Positions 8,426 to 16,925 of a DNA stretch of 64,000 bases are shown in pieces. This stretch comes from UBA6022 sp032154105 (GTDB taxonomy: Bacteria > Patescibacteriota > Saccharimonadia > Saccharimonadales > Saccharimonadaceae): contig JALDYI010000002.1 of the NCBI GenBank assembly GCA_032154105.1, positions 62,001-126,000 of the forward strand. The letters are read 5' to 3'. The notes beneath the pieces were generated by a model. The model was given only the letters and a program-made list of their open reading frames with translations. It searched no databases and had not been told where the DNA came from. Positions within the stretch are counted from its first letter, which is position 1, and every line of letters begins with the position of its first letter. A program made the translations under genes and the position numbers.

Positions 8426-8464
8426 AACCCCGCACGGCAGCCAGCTGTGCGGGGTTTTCCTTTT
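8426..8464 (+). terminator. Rho-independent terminator
   Basis: AACCCCGCAC (8426-8435) pairs perfectly with GTGCGGGGTT (8447-8456), followed by TTCCTTTT. Confidence 0.9.
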
Positions 8465-8485
8465 AGGTTGCATCGGGGGTGAAGC

Positions 8486-10447
8486 CTACTCGTCCCGAAT
8501 ATCACGTATCGGAGGGCGCATGGTATTACGAATGAGCGGCTGAATACTTGCGATAATACTAATAATAAATATTAAGCCAACGATGATTAGTAGTAATGGC
8601 GACTCTAGGCTAAACAGGCTAAGTGTCGGTGCGCCGTCAATGATACCGAATGCTGCGGCAGCGGTATCGGTTAGTGTTTGTCCGTAGATGTAATGAACGG
8701 CAAATGCAGCTGCGACACCTAATACTAAAGAGACTATCACTACCCGTAGCGCAACAAGTAGGATGTACACAACATAAATACCTGCAACATCGCGACGCTT
8801 CGCGCCCATTGCACGGTACACGGCGGTTTCTTTACGGTTTTCGGCCATAATGCGAGAGATAGTGAACCAGATGGTTATTGCGGCAAGGCCGAGTGCGGCT
8901 GGAAATGCGATACTAGCGATGCGGTTAAATAGCTTACCGATTTCATCAAGAATCAAATAGTTTGACCCATAGGGGCTGGCGGTGAATCTTTTATCGCAAG
9001 TCGATTCGGATGGAGGACAAGTTTCGTTGTGGAGGAATGCCCGAGCATCTTCGATAGTTGCAAATTCAAGGACTCGCGATGCAAAGTCTTCACTAGTACT
9101 TGCCTGCTGCGCGGCCCTTGCGCGCTGTTCTTGCTGTATGTCATCAAACTTCATTTCAGCAGGCAGCGCTTCGTACATCTGAAGCGGAATGTCTAGCGTC
9201 GACGAGTAGTCCTGCGCTACAAGAAGGCTTTTGGTGTACTCGTCCAGCCCTTTGGGATAGTCGGTATATGGTTGTGAGTACTTGATGCCAACGATCTGGA
9301 ATGTCAGAAGTCGATGACTGGGAGCTGTATATGAGCCAAGCTTCTTTTGTGCCTCCTCTGCCTCTGCGTCGGCCTGTTTTTCAAGGATAGTGCGTGTATC
9401 TGTTTTAATGGGAATCTCGCTACAGGCTTCGGTCGGATAGTCATGAAGAAGACTCGGTTTTTTATAGCCCGCAGTGCCTTCGTTGCTCTTCATTTCTATA
9501 TAATCGCGCTGGATCTTTTCAAGTAAGGACTGCTCTGCTGAGTTGCGATAGCATGATTGATACGTGACGCCGTTTAACTTTGTTTGGATCTCCTTTAGCC
9601 ATGTTCGCTTCTCGCTCGCAGCTTCCGGCTCTTTGCCAATACCGACCTTTTTGCCGAATAAAGAGGCGGCTTCTTGGGCGGAAACAACAACAGGAATACC
9701 CTTGAGGTTTGCAGTATTGGTCGTTAGTAGGTACCGTGTGAGAAGTTGCTGGTCTGAAAAATGGTAGCCACTATTGTATATAGCATTGATATAGCCTCCT
9801 TGTTGTGTAGGACCACCTTTTGGTTCGAAGACACCGAAATCTTCCTTGTTGTCCTGGACGTAGCGTAAGCCTGGGATCCAAGGTAGCATGCTTGGCCTAT
9901 CGACAATATAGTACCCGCTTGCGCTGTATTTTGCACCCACTTGCCTAAGATCGCTCAGTTTGTTTGTGGCGGTTTTGGCGTATGCTTCAAATTTCAGAGC
10001 CCCCATTGCCTCTATGACTGGCGATGCCCAGTTGACGATGACGCGCTGCTCTTCCGGTAATGTCTCTGGCATCCATGCAGCAGGCTGCAGGGCGGAGACT
10101 TCACTCTCCTTGGTGTACTCAATGCCTAGAGATTTGTATTTGTCTTGCAGGTTTTTGTAGTAGTTCTTTTCAAAAGTTTTTATCTCACGTACATCATCTA
10201 CAGATAGAGGCATCACGAAGCCCATCTTGCTATATGGTATATTCGGCGATGCCTTCACGAGGTAGCGGTCATTACCAGCTTTTTTAATGAATGCTGAGGC
10301 GCTTTTCTCTGCCCCATTAAAAACAATAACCGTCGCAATAAGTGCAGCAAACAATAGGCTCGCCACAATGATGGATGTAATCAGTACGCCACGCTTTGAG
10401 CGAAGTTTTGTTCGCGCTAATTTTAGTGCATAGGACGGTCGGATCAT
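8486..10447 (-). CDS. ABC transporter permease, FtsX/MacB family
   Basis: 653 residues. One N-terminal transmembrane segment (GVLITSIIVASLLFAALIATVIVF) is followed by a ~450-residue extracytoplasmic region. Three C-terminal transmembrane helices follow, including the FtsX-type sequence ENRKETAVYRAMGAKRRDVAGIY. This is the MacB/LolE-like topology of exporters that move substrates from the outer membrane leaflet rather than through a channel. It overlaps the upstream ATPase gene by four bases (ATGA), so the two form an operon. The extracytoplasmic domain is unusually large, has several cysteines and gives no substrate clue. Confidence 0.85.
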   Translation of the reverse strand: MIRPSYALKLARTKLRSKRGVLITSIIVASLLFAALIATVIVFNGAEKSASAFIKKAGNDRYLVKASPNIPYSKMGFVMPLSVDDVREIKTFEKNYYKNLQDKYKSLGIEYTKESEVSALQPAAWMPETLPEEQRVIVNWASPVIEAMGALKFEAYAKTATNKLSDLRQVGAKYSASGYYIVDRPSMLPWIPGLRYVQDNKEDFGVFEPKGGPTQQGGYINAIYNSGYHFSDQQLLTRYLLTTNTANLKGIPVVVSAQEAASLFGKKVGIGKEPEAASEKRTWLKEIQTKLNGVTYQSCYRNSAEQSLLEKIQRDYIEMKSNEGTAGYKKPSLLHDYPTEACSEIPIKTDTRTILEKQADAEAEEAQKKLGSYTAPSHRLLTFQIVGIKYSQPYTDYPKGLDEYTKSLLVAQDYSSTLDIPLQMYEALPAEMKFDDIQQEQRARAAQQASTSEDFASRVLEFATIEDARAFLHNETCPPSESTCDKRFTASPYGSNYLILDEIGKLFNRIASIAFPAALGLAAITIWFTISRIMAENRKETAVYRAMGAKRRDVAGIYVVYILLVALRVVIVSLVLGVAAAFAVHYIYGQTLTDTAAAAFGIIDGAPTLSLFSLESPLLLIIVGLIFIISIIASIQPLIRNTMRPPIRDIRDE

Positions 10448-11262
10448 ACGATAGCCCCATCTTTGAGTTCGATGATGCGGTCGGCCTGACGAGCGACGTC
10501 GGCATCGTGCGTTACGACAACAATGGTCGTGCCGAGCTTGTCGCGAATAGTGCGAAACAGTTCGATGATTGACTGACTGTTCGTCGAATCGAGATTACCA
10601 GTCGGCTCATCGGCAAGGATGATACGAGGATTATTTACCAGTGCCCGAGCAATAGCGGCGCGTTGAATTTGGCCACCGGATAGCTCCTTCGGAAAGTGTT
10701 TAGCTCGTTCGGACAGCCCCACTTGCTGCAGTAGCTGCTCGACTGTCTCGTCAATATTCTTTTTCTTTGTATTAGTGAACATGGCAGGAACGGTAAGATT
10801 GTCGTTTAGGCGGAGGAACGGCTGCAGGTAGAATGACTGAAAGATGAAGCCGATAGCATTCCTGCGTAGCTCGCTGAGTGCGCTGTCGCTGAGACTGGTC
10901 GTTTCTTTTGATGCTACAGCCACCTTGCCTGAGGTCGGTTTATCTAAGCACCCAATGATCTGAAGGAGTGTACTTTTACCACTACCACTCGCGCCAGTGA
11001 TGGCTATGAATTCGCCTTTACCGATAGTCAGAGTGACATCACGGAGAGCATCAACTGCTTGTTTGCCGAGCTTGTAGCGCTTCGATACATTCCGTACAGA
11101 TATAATCTCCTCACCTATCGATTGAGGCTGTCTGTGCGTAGGGCTAGTAGTGACTGTCTGTGGCCGCTGCTCGTATCGGCTAAGGGCGGTATGGGCTGCT
11201 GAAATATCCCCGTCGAATAAGGAGAGAAATTCTTTTATTTTATCTTCTGGGATATTTGTCAT
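10444..11262 (-). CDS. ABC transporter ATP-binding protein, MacB/LolD type
   Basis: 272 residues. Walker A is GASGSGKST, the signature is LSGGQIQRAAIARAL, Walker B is IILADEPTGNLDS and the switch histidine is in VVVTHDADVA. The DEPTGNLDS form is diagnostic of the MacB/LolD/FtsE group. About 50 extra residues precede the domain; their start (TNIPEDKIKEFLSLFDGDISAAHTAL) resembles a small helical UBA-like or regulatory module. It pairs with the permease at 8486-10447. Confidence 0.9.
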   Translation of the reverse strand: MTNIPEDKIKEFLSLFDGDISAAHTALSRYEQRPQTVTTSPTHRQPQSIGEEIISVRNVSKRYKLGKQAVDALRDVTLTIGKGEFIAITGASGSGKSTLLQIIGCLDKPTSGKVAVASKETTSLSDSALSELRRNAIGFIFQSFYLQPFLRLNDNLTVPAMFTNTKKKNIDETVEQLLQQVGLSERAKHFPKELSGGQIQRAAIARALVNNPRIILADEPTGNLDSTNSQSIIELFRTIRDKLGTTIVVVTHDADVARQADRIIELKDGAIV

Positions 11263-11399
11263 GTTTACTATTTTCGTTCAGCATCGAACGCTCTTATGGT
11301 TAGTATAGCAGATCAAGTGTTGGCCTGATTCTCTGCGAAGAAGCGTTGCGAGAGACCCGCACAGGCCTTTATAAGTAAAGTTCTAGACAAGAGTTGGTG

Positions 11400-12299
11400 T
11401 TATGGGTGAACTTGAAGATCTTTTGCTGTAGGCTTCTGTGTGACGCCGCCAATAATTGCTGCGCAGAGAATGAGTAAGCCACTAATGATTTCGTGCGGTG
11501 CCAGTGTTTCTTGATAAACGAGGAACCCCAGTAAAGCACCGAACGCTAATTGAGACGACAGAATGACACTAGCTATATTTATATCAGAGTGCTGGAAGCC
11601 ATAAAGAACCAAACGGGTTGCCACTATAAGTAGTAAGGCGAACAAAATAGTAGCGATGACGCCTTCGATGCTCACTATGCGGATGATGTCATTGGGTGAG
11701 AATATCAGAGTCAGTACGATCATAAAGACTGCACCCAAGCCGAATTGCAGCCGCATTATAGCGCCAAGGTCGACACCCTTTAGTTTCTTCGCGAATAAAT
11801 TACATAGCGCAGTAGTTGCACCACCGAGCAATCCAAATATAATTCCAGTACTTCCGACAAGTATCGAGTCTGAGTATAAAACCAACCCGACCACCGCCAG
11901 GCCAATCGCGACGAGCTTTCTAGCTGTTACTTTTTCCCTCAATAAAATACTTCCTAGTAAGAATGCCACAAACAATTCGGCGGCATTAGACGTAAACAGC
12001 GTATTGGCGATGGTTGTCGCTTGGACTGAGAGCGTAAAGAATAGAATACTTATCGCGGCAACGATACTGTATGCTATTGCGGTCATTCTCTTTGATCGAG
12101 GTATTCTTGTCTTTGTGCTTTTCTTGAGGCGCGTACAGGCTATCAAGATCAACCACACAAGTGCAAATCGAGCGGCAACTTGAGCTTGATCGCCCCACAT
12201 ATCTGCCATCTCGCGAACTAAAACATTTGTTAGTGCAAATAAGAACGCGGCTCCGAGAAGCGCTTCGCTACCACCTATGGTTGTTTTTGTTTTTAGCAT
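11400..12299 (-). CDS. EamA/DMT family transporter
   Basis: 299 residues with ten predicted transmembrane helices in two EamA repeats (LLGAAFLFALTNVLVREM and IIFGLLGGATTALCNLFAKK begin the halves). Members export or import small metabolites such as amino acids. The substrate is unknown. It lies just outside the left end of the integrated element. Confidence 0.85.
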   Translation of the reverse strand: MLKTKTTIGGSEALLGAAFLFALTNVLVREMADMWGDQAQVAARFALVWLILIACTRLKKSTKTRIPRSKRMTAIAYSIVAAISILFFTLSVQATTIANTLFTSNAAELFVAFLLGSILLREKVTARKLVAIGLAVVGLVLYSDSILVGSTGIIFGLLGGATTALCNLFAKKLKGVDLGAIMRLQFGLGAVFMIVLTLIFSPNDIIRIVSIEGVIATILFALLLIVATRLVLYGFQHSDINIASVILSSQLAFGALLGFLVYQETLAPHEIISGLLILCAAIIGGVTQKPTAKDLQVHP

Positions 12300-12400
12300 G
12301 GTTTTTAGTATAACAGTAAAAAGAATCGAACTATTTACCGGATAAGAACGAGTTTCTCATTTTCACCTTGAGAGTCAGGCGTTTTTTCTTATCTGTAGTT

Positions 12401-12421
12401 TTTTGGTGATCCCGCGGAGAA
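12401..12421. repeat. Left attachment site, 21-bp direct repeat of tRNA-Glu 3-prime end
   Basis: TTTTGGTGATCCCGCGGAGA plus one A is identical to 19478-19498. It contains the complement of the tRNA-Glu 3-prime end including CCA, but the rest of the tRNA is absent. This is the displaced tRNA fragment expected after site-specific integration. Confidence 0.85.
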
Positions 12422-12783
12422 GGCGCTTCGCTCCTCCATTTGCTTGCAAGGACCCGCGGAAAAACACGCAAGATGACATAATAATCCGCTTCGCTTCTTA
12501 TTCTGCCATCAACTACATTCTGTCAAATCATAGATTATGACAGAATTCGCACTCCTTCGGAGTCCGGTTTTCTACGAAAACCAACCACGAAAAAAGCCCA
12601 CCTTTTGGGTGAGCTATTTTCGTGGTGAGCCAAGTGAATATAAGTTGGAACCAACTAGTGTTAGAGGCGCAGGAGCTCTGGGGTATATTCCATACTCCTG
12701 CCTCTATAGGGAGTCCGCTATCGCCTACCATATATTAGTCGAACTGGCAATCTGGCAGTCCTGGGTAAGTGTTAACTACGAAG
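12422..12783. other. Left end of the element, non-coding with inverted repeats
   Basis: No convincing gene. It holds three short inverted repeats (GGACTCC-type near 12550, GGTTTTC/GAAAACC near 12566-12582 and the terminator-like hairpin at 12585-12625). Clustered inverted repeats next to an att site may be recombinase or regulator binding sites. Confidence 0.45.
12585..12625 (-). terminator. Hairpin at the left end of the element
   Basis: CCACGAAAA...CCCACC (12585-12602) pairs with GGGTGAGCTATTTTCGTGG (12607-12625) around TTTT. On the minus strand the descending arm carries a T6 run. It could terminate the HEPN-CHAP gene, about 160 bases upstream. Confidence 0.5.
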
Positions 12784-13971
12784 CTAGAAGTATAGATAGA
12801 TTAGCCTGTCCGAGGGAATAGTCATTTCAGAGTAAGTCCCACTTAGATTGGCATTATATTGACTGACTCTAATCTTGTCATTGGGTAGCACTTCCTCGAC
12901 CCACATCGCATGGCCGTAATGGCCTTCCATGATTATGGCAACGGATTGGGCTTTTGGTGCACTCCCTGTCGGAATGCCCGCAGCCTGCGCATTAGCTGGC
13001 CACTGATTTGCATTTCCACGACCGCCCCAATATGGCATATGTTGACACTTTTGATAAACTTTCCACGCCGCATAGCTTACGCTCTCGCGGTTATACATAC
13101 CCCATGGATCCACTACAGTGTCAATTGCAGCGTTGGCGAGATTAGCGGGATAGCCGCCGTTAGCCGCCTCTGCATCCTTAATGAGACTAGCGGCCTTTCT
13201 ATCTACCGTGCGTATAGCCTCTTGGTCATCTGCGCTCAGTTGCTTAATTTCTAGTTCCGATATTAAGCTTTTGGAGAGAAAGAGCGCCTCCTTAACTTCC
13301 TGTGGTGTAATTACTCGATAGTGAGCGGCTGTATCTCGTATGTCCTTAAGCCTAGATAGCTTACTTGAAATCTTGGCTAGTTCAACCGGGTGCTTGAGTA
13401 CATGTTCTGATATTACATCCCATACGGATATGGGCTTAATCTCATTGCTCATTCTCTCTTTTAAGCTCTCGAGGTCTGTAACATTACTTAGGATATCTAT
13501 TAGCTTATGTCGAGTTAGAGCCTCATTGCCATCTGCGGAAGTATTTTGATCAAAGATATTAATAATCTGCCCTAGTGTTAACTGAGAAGTGAGGGTGTCC
13601 ATGGACTTTCTTTTGGAAATTTGCACCTCACCTTTGTAGTGTATGGCTTGTTTGGCAATGAGGTCCAAATATGATTCTGTAATGTCGGGTGTATAGAGTA
13701 ATAATCTTCGCAGATGCGACTCTACCTTGTAGAGGCTCTCAGATACCTGCTCTCCACGTTTTTGAGAGGAGGAGTCTCTTACTATTGATAATGCATCACT
13801 GTCTTCGATCTTTTTATAGATATGGTCAGAGAGTTCTTCGTTAAAAGTGATGTTGGCGATAAATAGAGAGCCAATACTTTGGATGTCAGCGTCGGTAAGC
13901 CCAGTGTTACTGATGGCCATTTTGGCATCTTCCAGGCTCTTTGTCGTTATAGCAAGTTCAATTTCAAACAT
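12784..13971 (-). CDS. HEPN-like domain fused to a CHAP domain
   Basis: 395 residues. The middle region (~150-240) is helical and contains KDIRDTAAHYRV, an Rx4H motif (R212, H217) of the HEPN RNase superfamily. The C-terminal ~115 residues are a CHAP amidase-type domain (VDPWGMYNRESVSYAAWKVY, then YWGGRGNANQWPANAQAAG, then YGHAMWVEEV). CHAP enzymes normally use Cys and His; here the Cys position reads Ser (S297), while H354 is kept. No signal peptide is visible, so a secreted lysin is unlikely without another export route. Inside an integrated element this could be an abortive-infection-type protein or an effector. Confidence 0.65.
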   Translation of the reverse strand: MFEIELAITTKSLEDAKMAISNTGLTDADIQSIGSLFIANITFNEELSDHIYKKIEDSDALSIVRDSSSQKRGEQVSESLYKVESHLRRLLLYTPDITESYLDLIAKQAIHYKGEVQISKRKSMDTLTSQLTLGQIINIFDQNTSADGNEALTRHKLIDILSNVTDLESLKERMSNEIKPISVWDVISEHVLKHPVELAKISSKLSRLKDIRDTAAHYRVITPQEVKEALFLSKSLISELEIKQLSADDQEAIRTVDRKAASLIKDAEAANGGYPANLANAAIDTVVDPWGMYNRESVSYAAWKVYQKCQHMPYWGGRGNANQWPANAQAAGIPTGSAPKAQSVAIIMEGHYGHAMWVEEVLPNDKIRVSQYNANLSGTYSEMTIPSDRLIYLYF

Positions 13972-14034
13972 CTAATTCCAGTATAACTCATATCAATATG
14001 TAGCATTTCGGGGCTTCATGCTACCATTGGAAAC

Positions 14035-14307
14035 ATGAAGAAGCTTTTAAAGAGGCTTATGAAGTATCCTGAGCTAGATATTCCTGAGCCGTATGTCCAC
14101 CCGATCTTTATACCTTATGCCAATAGCGGCTCTAAAGCAGCCGAATCTAACATGACTCAGATTGGCCTCGCTGATCACCGGCTCCAGAAACAAGCATTAC
14201 AAAAGAATCTAACGCTGGTGTTCATGTCACTGGTTGTGTCAGCGTTTTCTGTTGTTATCGCTCTTGCGTCTGTTGCAGTTGCAATATTTGCGCTGTTAAG
14301 TAAATAA
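14035..14307 (+). CDS. Small tail-anchored membrane protein
   Basis: 90 residues. The first ~60 are hydrophilic (YPELDIPEPYVHPIFIPYANSG), the last ~28 a single hydrophobic helix (LVFMSLVVSAFSVVIALASVAVAIFALL). It is divergent from the HEPN-CHAP gene with a 63-base gap, so the two may share a control region. The function is unknown and the ribosome binding site is weak. Confidence 0.55.
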   Translation: MKKLLKRLMKYPELDIPEPYVHPIFIPYANSGSKAAESNMTQIGLADHRLQKQALQKNLTLVFMSLVVSAFSVVIALASVAVAIFALLSK

Positions 14308-14333
14308 AGCCGGTTCTTATAGAGCGTAAATCA

Positions 14334-14960
14334 TCATTTACTCAGGGCTTGCGCCCTTTTAATAAGTGTAGTTTCACTAATCGCAGCTTTATGTATCGGA
14401 CCTTCTTTTTTATCTCTATCAAAGATTAGTGATAAGTAGTGCCGATCCTGTCCATTGAAGCCGATTATATTAACAATATTAAATCTTCCTTTTGAAACAA
14501 TGCTGGCCAGTTTACCTTCATCTAAGTTACCTTCGATGTTGCACATGACAATTAAGTGCCTGTTCTCCGCGTAATTTTCACCTCTTGACGATTTTGCTCT
14601 AATTTGGCCTGCTACTGCCTCTTCGAGTGATTGATATTTTTTATCTCTATGTGTTGCCAGCGTTTGCTCTACGTACACCGCTTCACTTTCACCGCGTACC
14701 AGCCCGCCGTCGTCATTATCAAGCATTTTAGCCACCATTAACTTATCATCGGTTAAATCCATTAACGCAAGCGCGTGTATAAGTAGGCCAATCCACTCTC
14801 TTTTGCTCATGAGTGTATCAGACACCTTGGCGCTATCCTCTAGCCAGGCCGGATCATGCAGGCCAGGTAAAACGAAGTGCTTAAAAGCTAGGATGGGATC
14901 TATAGAGACCCCTTGTGTCTTAATTGGACTGCCTTGTGGTCGCCATGTATAATCTGTCAT
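14334..14960 (-). CDS. Hypothetical cargo protein, third gene of the Panacea cluster
   Basis: 208 residues, soluble, with no family I recognise. The C-terminal half alternates strands and helices (ENRHLIVMCNIEGNLDEGKLASIVSKGRFNIVNIIGFNGQDRHYLSLIFDRD). It is on the same strand and 16 bases downstream of the 144-residue gene, so it is probably cotranscribed with the Panacea gene. It could be a toxin, an accessory protein or unrelated cargo. Confidence 0.6.
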   Translation of the reverse strand: MTDYTWRPQGSPIKTQGVSIDPILAFKHFVLPGLHDPAWLEDSAKVSDTLMSKREWIGLLIHALALMDLTDDKLMVAKMLDNDDGGLVRGESEAVYVEQTLATHRDKKYQSLEEAVAGQIRAKSSRGENYAENRHLIVMCNIEGNLDEGKLASIVSKGRFNIVNIIGFNGQDRHYLSLIFDRDKKEGPIHKAAISETTLIKRAQALSK

Positions 14961-14976
14961 CTTTGTGACTACAGCC

Positions 14977-15411
14977 TTAGGTTCTCTTCTTTGTCCAGGT
15001 TGAGACGATGTAGCACTCGTTTCCTACCATATGGAAGAAAATCCTACCCGCACCCGTCATGCCGACCTCTAGCAGATAATCAACATCCGGGGGAAGACCT
15101 TTAAATAGAACATCGTATGGCTTTACGTTATTGATTCGTGGCTGGGGCCTTAGGATATTTTTGATAGTGTCCTGAGTGGATTGGTTGATCTTTTTGAGTG
15201 TATTAATGAACTCTTTGGCTTCAACTTTGCTAAAATTGCGAATGTCGCAAACTGAGCTATCATAGTTTTCAAAACTAATTCGCACAACCTTTGGTTCGCC
15301 ACTGATACTATTGCCGATTGCAACCTTTGGGCTGAGGTATGTGGTTTGTTCGAGCTCTGCCAGGCGTGGATTAAGCCGAGGTTGTTGTGATCGCTTTGAG
15401 CCTTTTCCCAT
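14977..15411 (-). CDS. Candidate toxin partner of the Panacea protein
   Basis: 144 residues, overlapping the 3-prime end of the Panacea gene by 41 bases. The basic N-terminus (MGKGSKRSQQPRLNPRLAEL) is followed by an alpha/beta core. It ends in GAGRIFFHMVGNECYIVSTWTKK, which resembles the last strands of RelE/HigB-like folds (strand with a basic residue followed by an aromatic). That resemblance is weak. The overlap with a Panacea-type antitoxin is the main support for a toxin role. Confidence 0.55.
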   Translation of the reverse strand: MGKGSKRSQQPRLNPRLAELEQTTYLSPKVAIGNSISGEPKVVRISFENYDSSVCDIRNFSKVEAKEFINTLKKINQSTQDTIKNILRPQPRINNVKPYDVLFKGLPPDVDYLLEVGMTGAGRIFFHMVGNECYIVSTWTKKRT

Positions 15412-15874
15412 AGAATTCTTTCATAGACTGGTGCGTAATCTCTGTTTTTGATGCTTCAAATTTCTCTACACCATGGCGTGCGTGCTGCCAAGGTTCTTCC
15501 GAGTGTGTAAGCGCTTCGAGGTAGTCGGCATCGTACTTGCCATAGATCTTCCAGATATCTTCAAGCAGCGAAGCTTCATTGGTGGAAATATTAGAAAGCT
15601 TATCTTCGTCAACATCTTTTTCTATATCATTCATTGCAAACTCTTTAAAGACGCCGTATACGCGAGGAATTGCTGGTCCATGAACCCATGCTTGTATTGG
15701 CTCATTGAACATTGCCTTATCAAACAGCACTAGGCTCCATGCCTGGCTGTAATACAAGAGCTTCTGTAGCTTTTTGTTTGTTAAGCCAGTCGCATCAGTT
15801 TTGTTCTTTTGAATAAAGAAATCACTAATTAGAAAAACTTTTCTTGATAGATTAGTGTCTTTTGAATTAAGCAT
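15371..15874 (-). CDS. Panacea/SocA-like (DUF4065) antitoxin-type protein
   Basis: 167 residues. The Panacea/SocA/GepA domain is recognised from the N-terminal pattern LTNKKLQKLLYYSQAWSL and the following PIQAWVHGPAIPRVYGVF. This domain neutralises many different toxins in PanAT systems and acts as the proteolysis adapter in Caulobacter SocAB. The gene is the first of a three-gene minus-strand cluster, and the next gene overlaps it. It forms the regulatory half of a likely toxin-antitoxin or defence locus of the element. Confidence 0.85.
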   Translation of the reverse strand: MLNSKDTNLSRKVFLISDFFIQKNKTDATGLTNKKLQKLLYYSQAWSLVLFDKAMFNEPIQAWVHGPAIPRVYGVFKEFAMNDIEKDVDEDKLSNISTNEASLLEDIWKIYGKYDADYLEALTHSEEPWQHARHGVEKFEASKTEITHQSMKEFYGKRLKAITTTSA

Positions 15875-16145
15875 AAGCTTAGTCTCCTATACGTAAATTG
15901 TACTATAGATGGCGTGTCGTGTGCTATAGATAATTATCTTTAGGTATGATGCGGACACTTGTGGCAGATAACAGGAGGTAATTTTAGTAGCTAATGGGTA
16001 TCCTACAAAATCCTACACTTTTGGCCCCGATAACAGATCGAGCTTGAGTAATTGTCGGTGCCTGTTTGCAGCATATTTATAATAGATACCTCGCAGTATC
16101 TCCTGCGGTATATACGTCAATTTAAAGATGAGATACAATAAAGCA
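15875..16145. other. Non-coding interval upstream of the structured RNA
   Basis: No gene seen. It holds a hairpin CGCAG/CTGCG (about 16093-16108, with outer TACC/GGTA) and two TATAAT-like boxes, TATAAT at 16078-16083 and TACAAT at 16134-16139. The second would start transcription close to 16146. Confidence 0.45.
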
Positions 16146-16277
16146 GTCTAGGATTCAAACAATTAGTTACGTAACCCCGTTGCGTAGTTGTGCCGTAAAA
16201 TGGGCAGCTACGTAAAAAAGAATAGGCATAACTGCTTGTTTGGGTCCTAGACAGTCCAGCGTGGCTGTCCTTTTTAT
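16146..16277 (+). ncRNA. Structured RNA with competing helices and a terminator
   Basis: Bases 16146-16162 pair with 16236-16252 over 17 bp (two wobble pairs). Inside, 16180-16194 can pair with 16203-16215, or its core 16184-16194 with 16225-16235 (11 bp), so the two are mutually exclusive. A third option pairs 16141-16147 with 16231-16237. The region ends in a clean terminator: GACAG, bulged T, CCA, loop GCG, TGG, CTGTC, then CTTTTTATTT (16250-16277). It lies upstream of the gene at 16313. It may be a stand-alone small RNA or an attenuator leader. No known class is recognised. Confidence 0.6.
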
Positions 16278-16312
16278 TTGGCAGCTAATTAAGAAAATAA
16301 GGAGATCGCAGG

Positions 16313-16879
16313 ATGAAATGGATAAAGCACCAATATAAGCTATTGATTTTAATTATTTTACTTTTAGTGCTCGTAGTCATATGGGTCATCGGAGGTAATA
16401 GTCGAGGATCGGTAGACCGGACTAGCGGGACGCAGACTAGTTCACCGCAAGAGCCTGTATCATCAGGCGCCCCTGCGACTTCGAGTCTACAGCAGCTTAA
16501 AGATATTGCCGGTGAGGACGCTACCCTGCTAGTCGCAAACTCTGCGGAGTTGAGAGAGGCTACAAATGAGTCGGAAGCTCCATATAAGGTCGTTATTAAT
16601 CACACAAATACACTTGAGTGTTCCGTGGCTAAGACCGCATCATACGATACGTTCAAGGCCCTGTATGAAGACGAAAAAGTAAAGAGCCTCATCGATCAGG
16701 TGGTAATCACGTACCCTAATCGATTAGTTACAAGTTTGAGTGGTGATGATGGACGTAATATAGAATCGTGGAGTGGCAAGACTAACTTTTATAAGTTTAT
16801 GTTTGACGGCTATCAAGTGAGCCAGCGTGATCCTGTGGCTCAAAAGACTTGGGTAATGAGTATTGATACTTGCAAGTAG
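16313..16879 (+). CDS. Membrane-anchored exported protein, element cargo
   Basis: 188 residues, ATG with AAGGAG eight bases upstream. Residues ~9-27 (LLILIILLLVLVVIWVIG) form an N-terminal anchor. A Ser/Thr/Pro/Gly-rich linker (~30-60) precedes a ~130-residue exported domain with two cysteines (LECSV and the last CK). No family is recognised. The structured RNA and terminator immediately upstream may control its expression. Confidence 0.65.
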   Translation: MKWIKHQYKLLILIILLLVLVVIWVIGGNSRGSVDRTSGTQTSSPQEPVSSGAPATSSLQQLKDIAGEDATLLVANSAELREATNESEAPYKVVINHTNTLECSVAKTASYDTFKALYEDEKVKSLIDQVVITYPNRLVTSLSGDDGRNIESWSGKTNFYKFMFDGYQVSQRDPVAQKTWVMSIDTCK

Positions 16880-16925
16880 CTCTTGTTAAGGCCGATATAT
16901 TAAATTATACTCATAGGTATAATTT

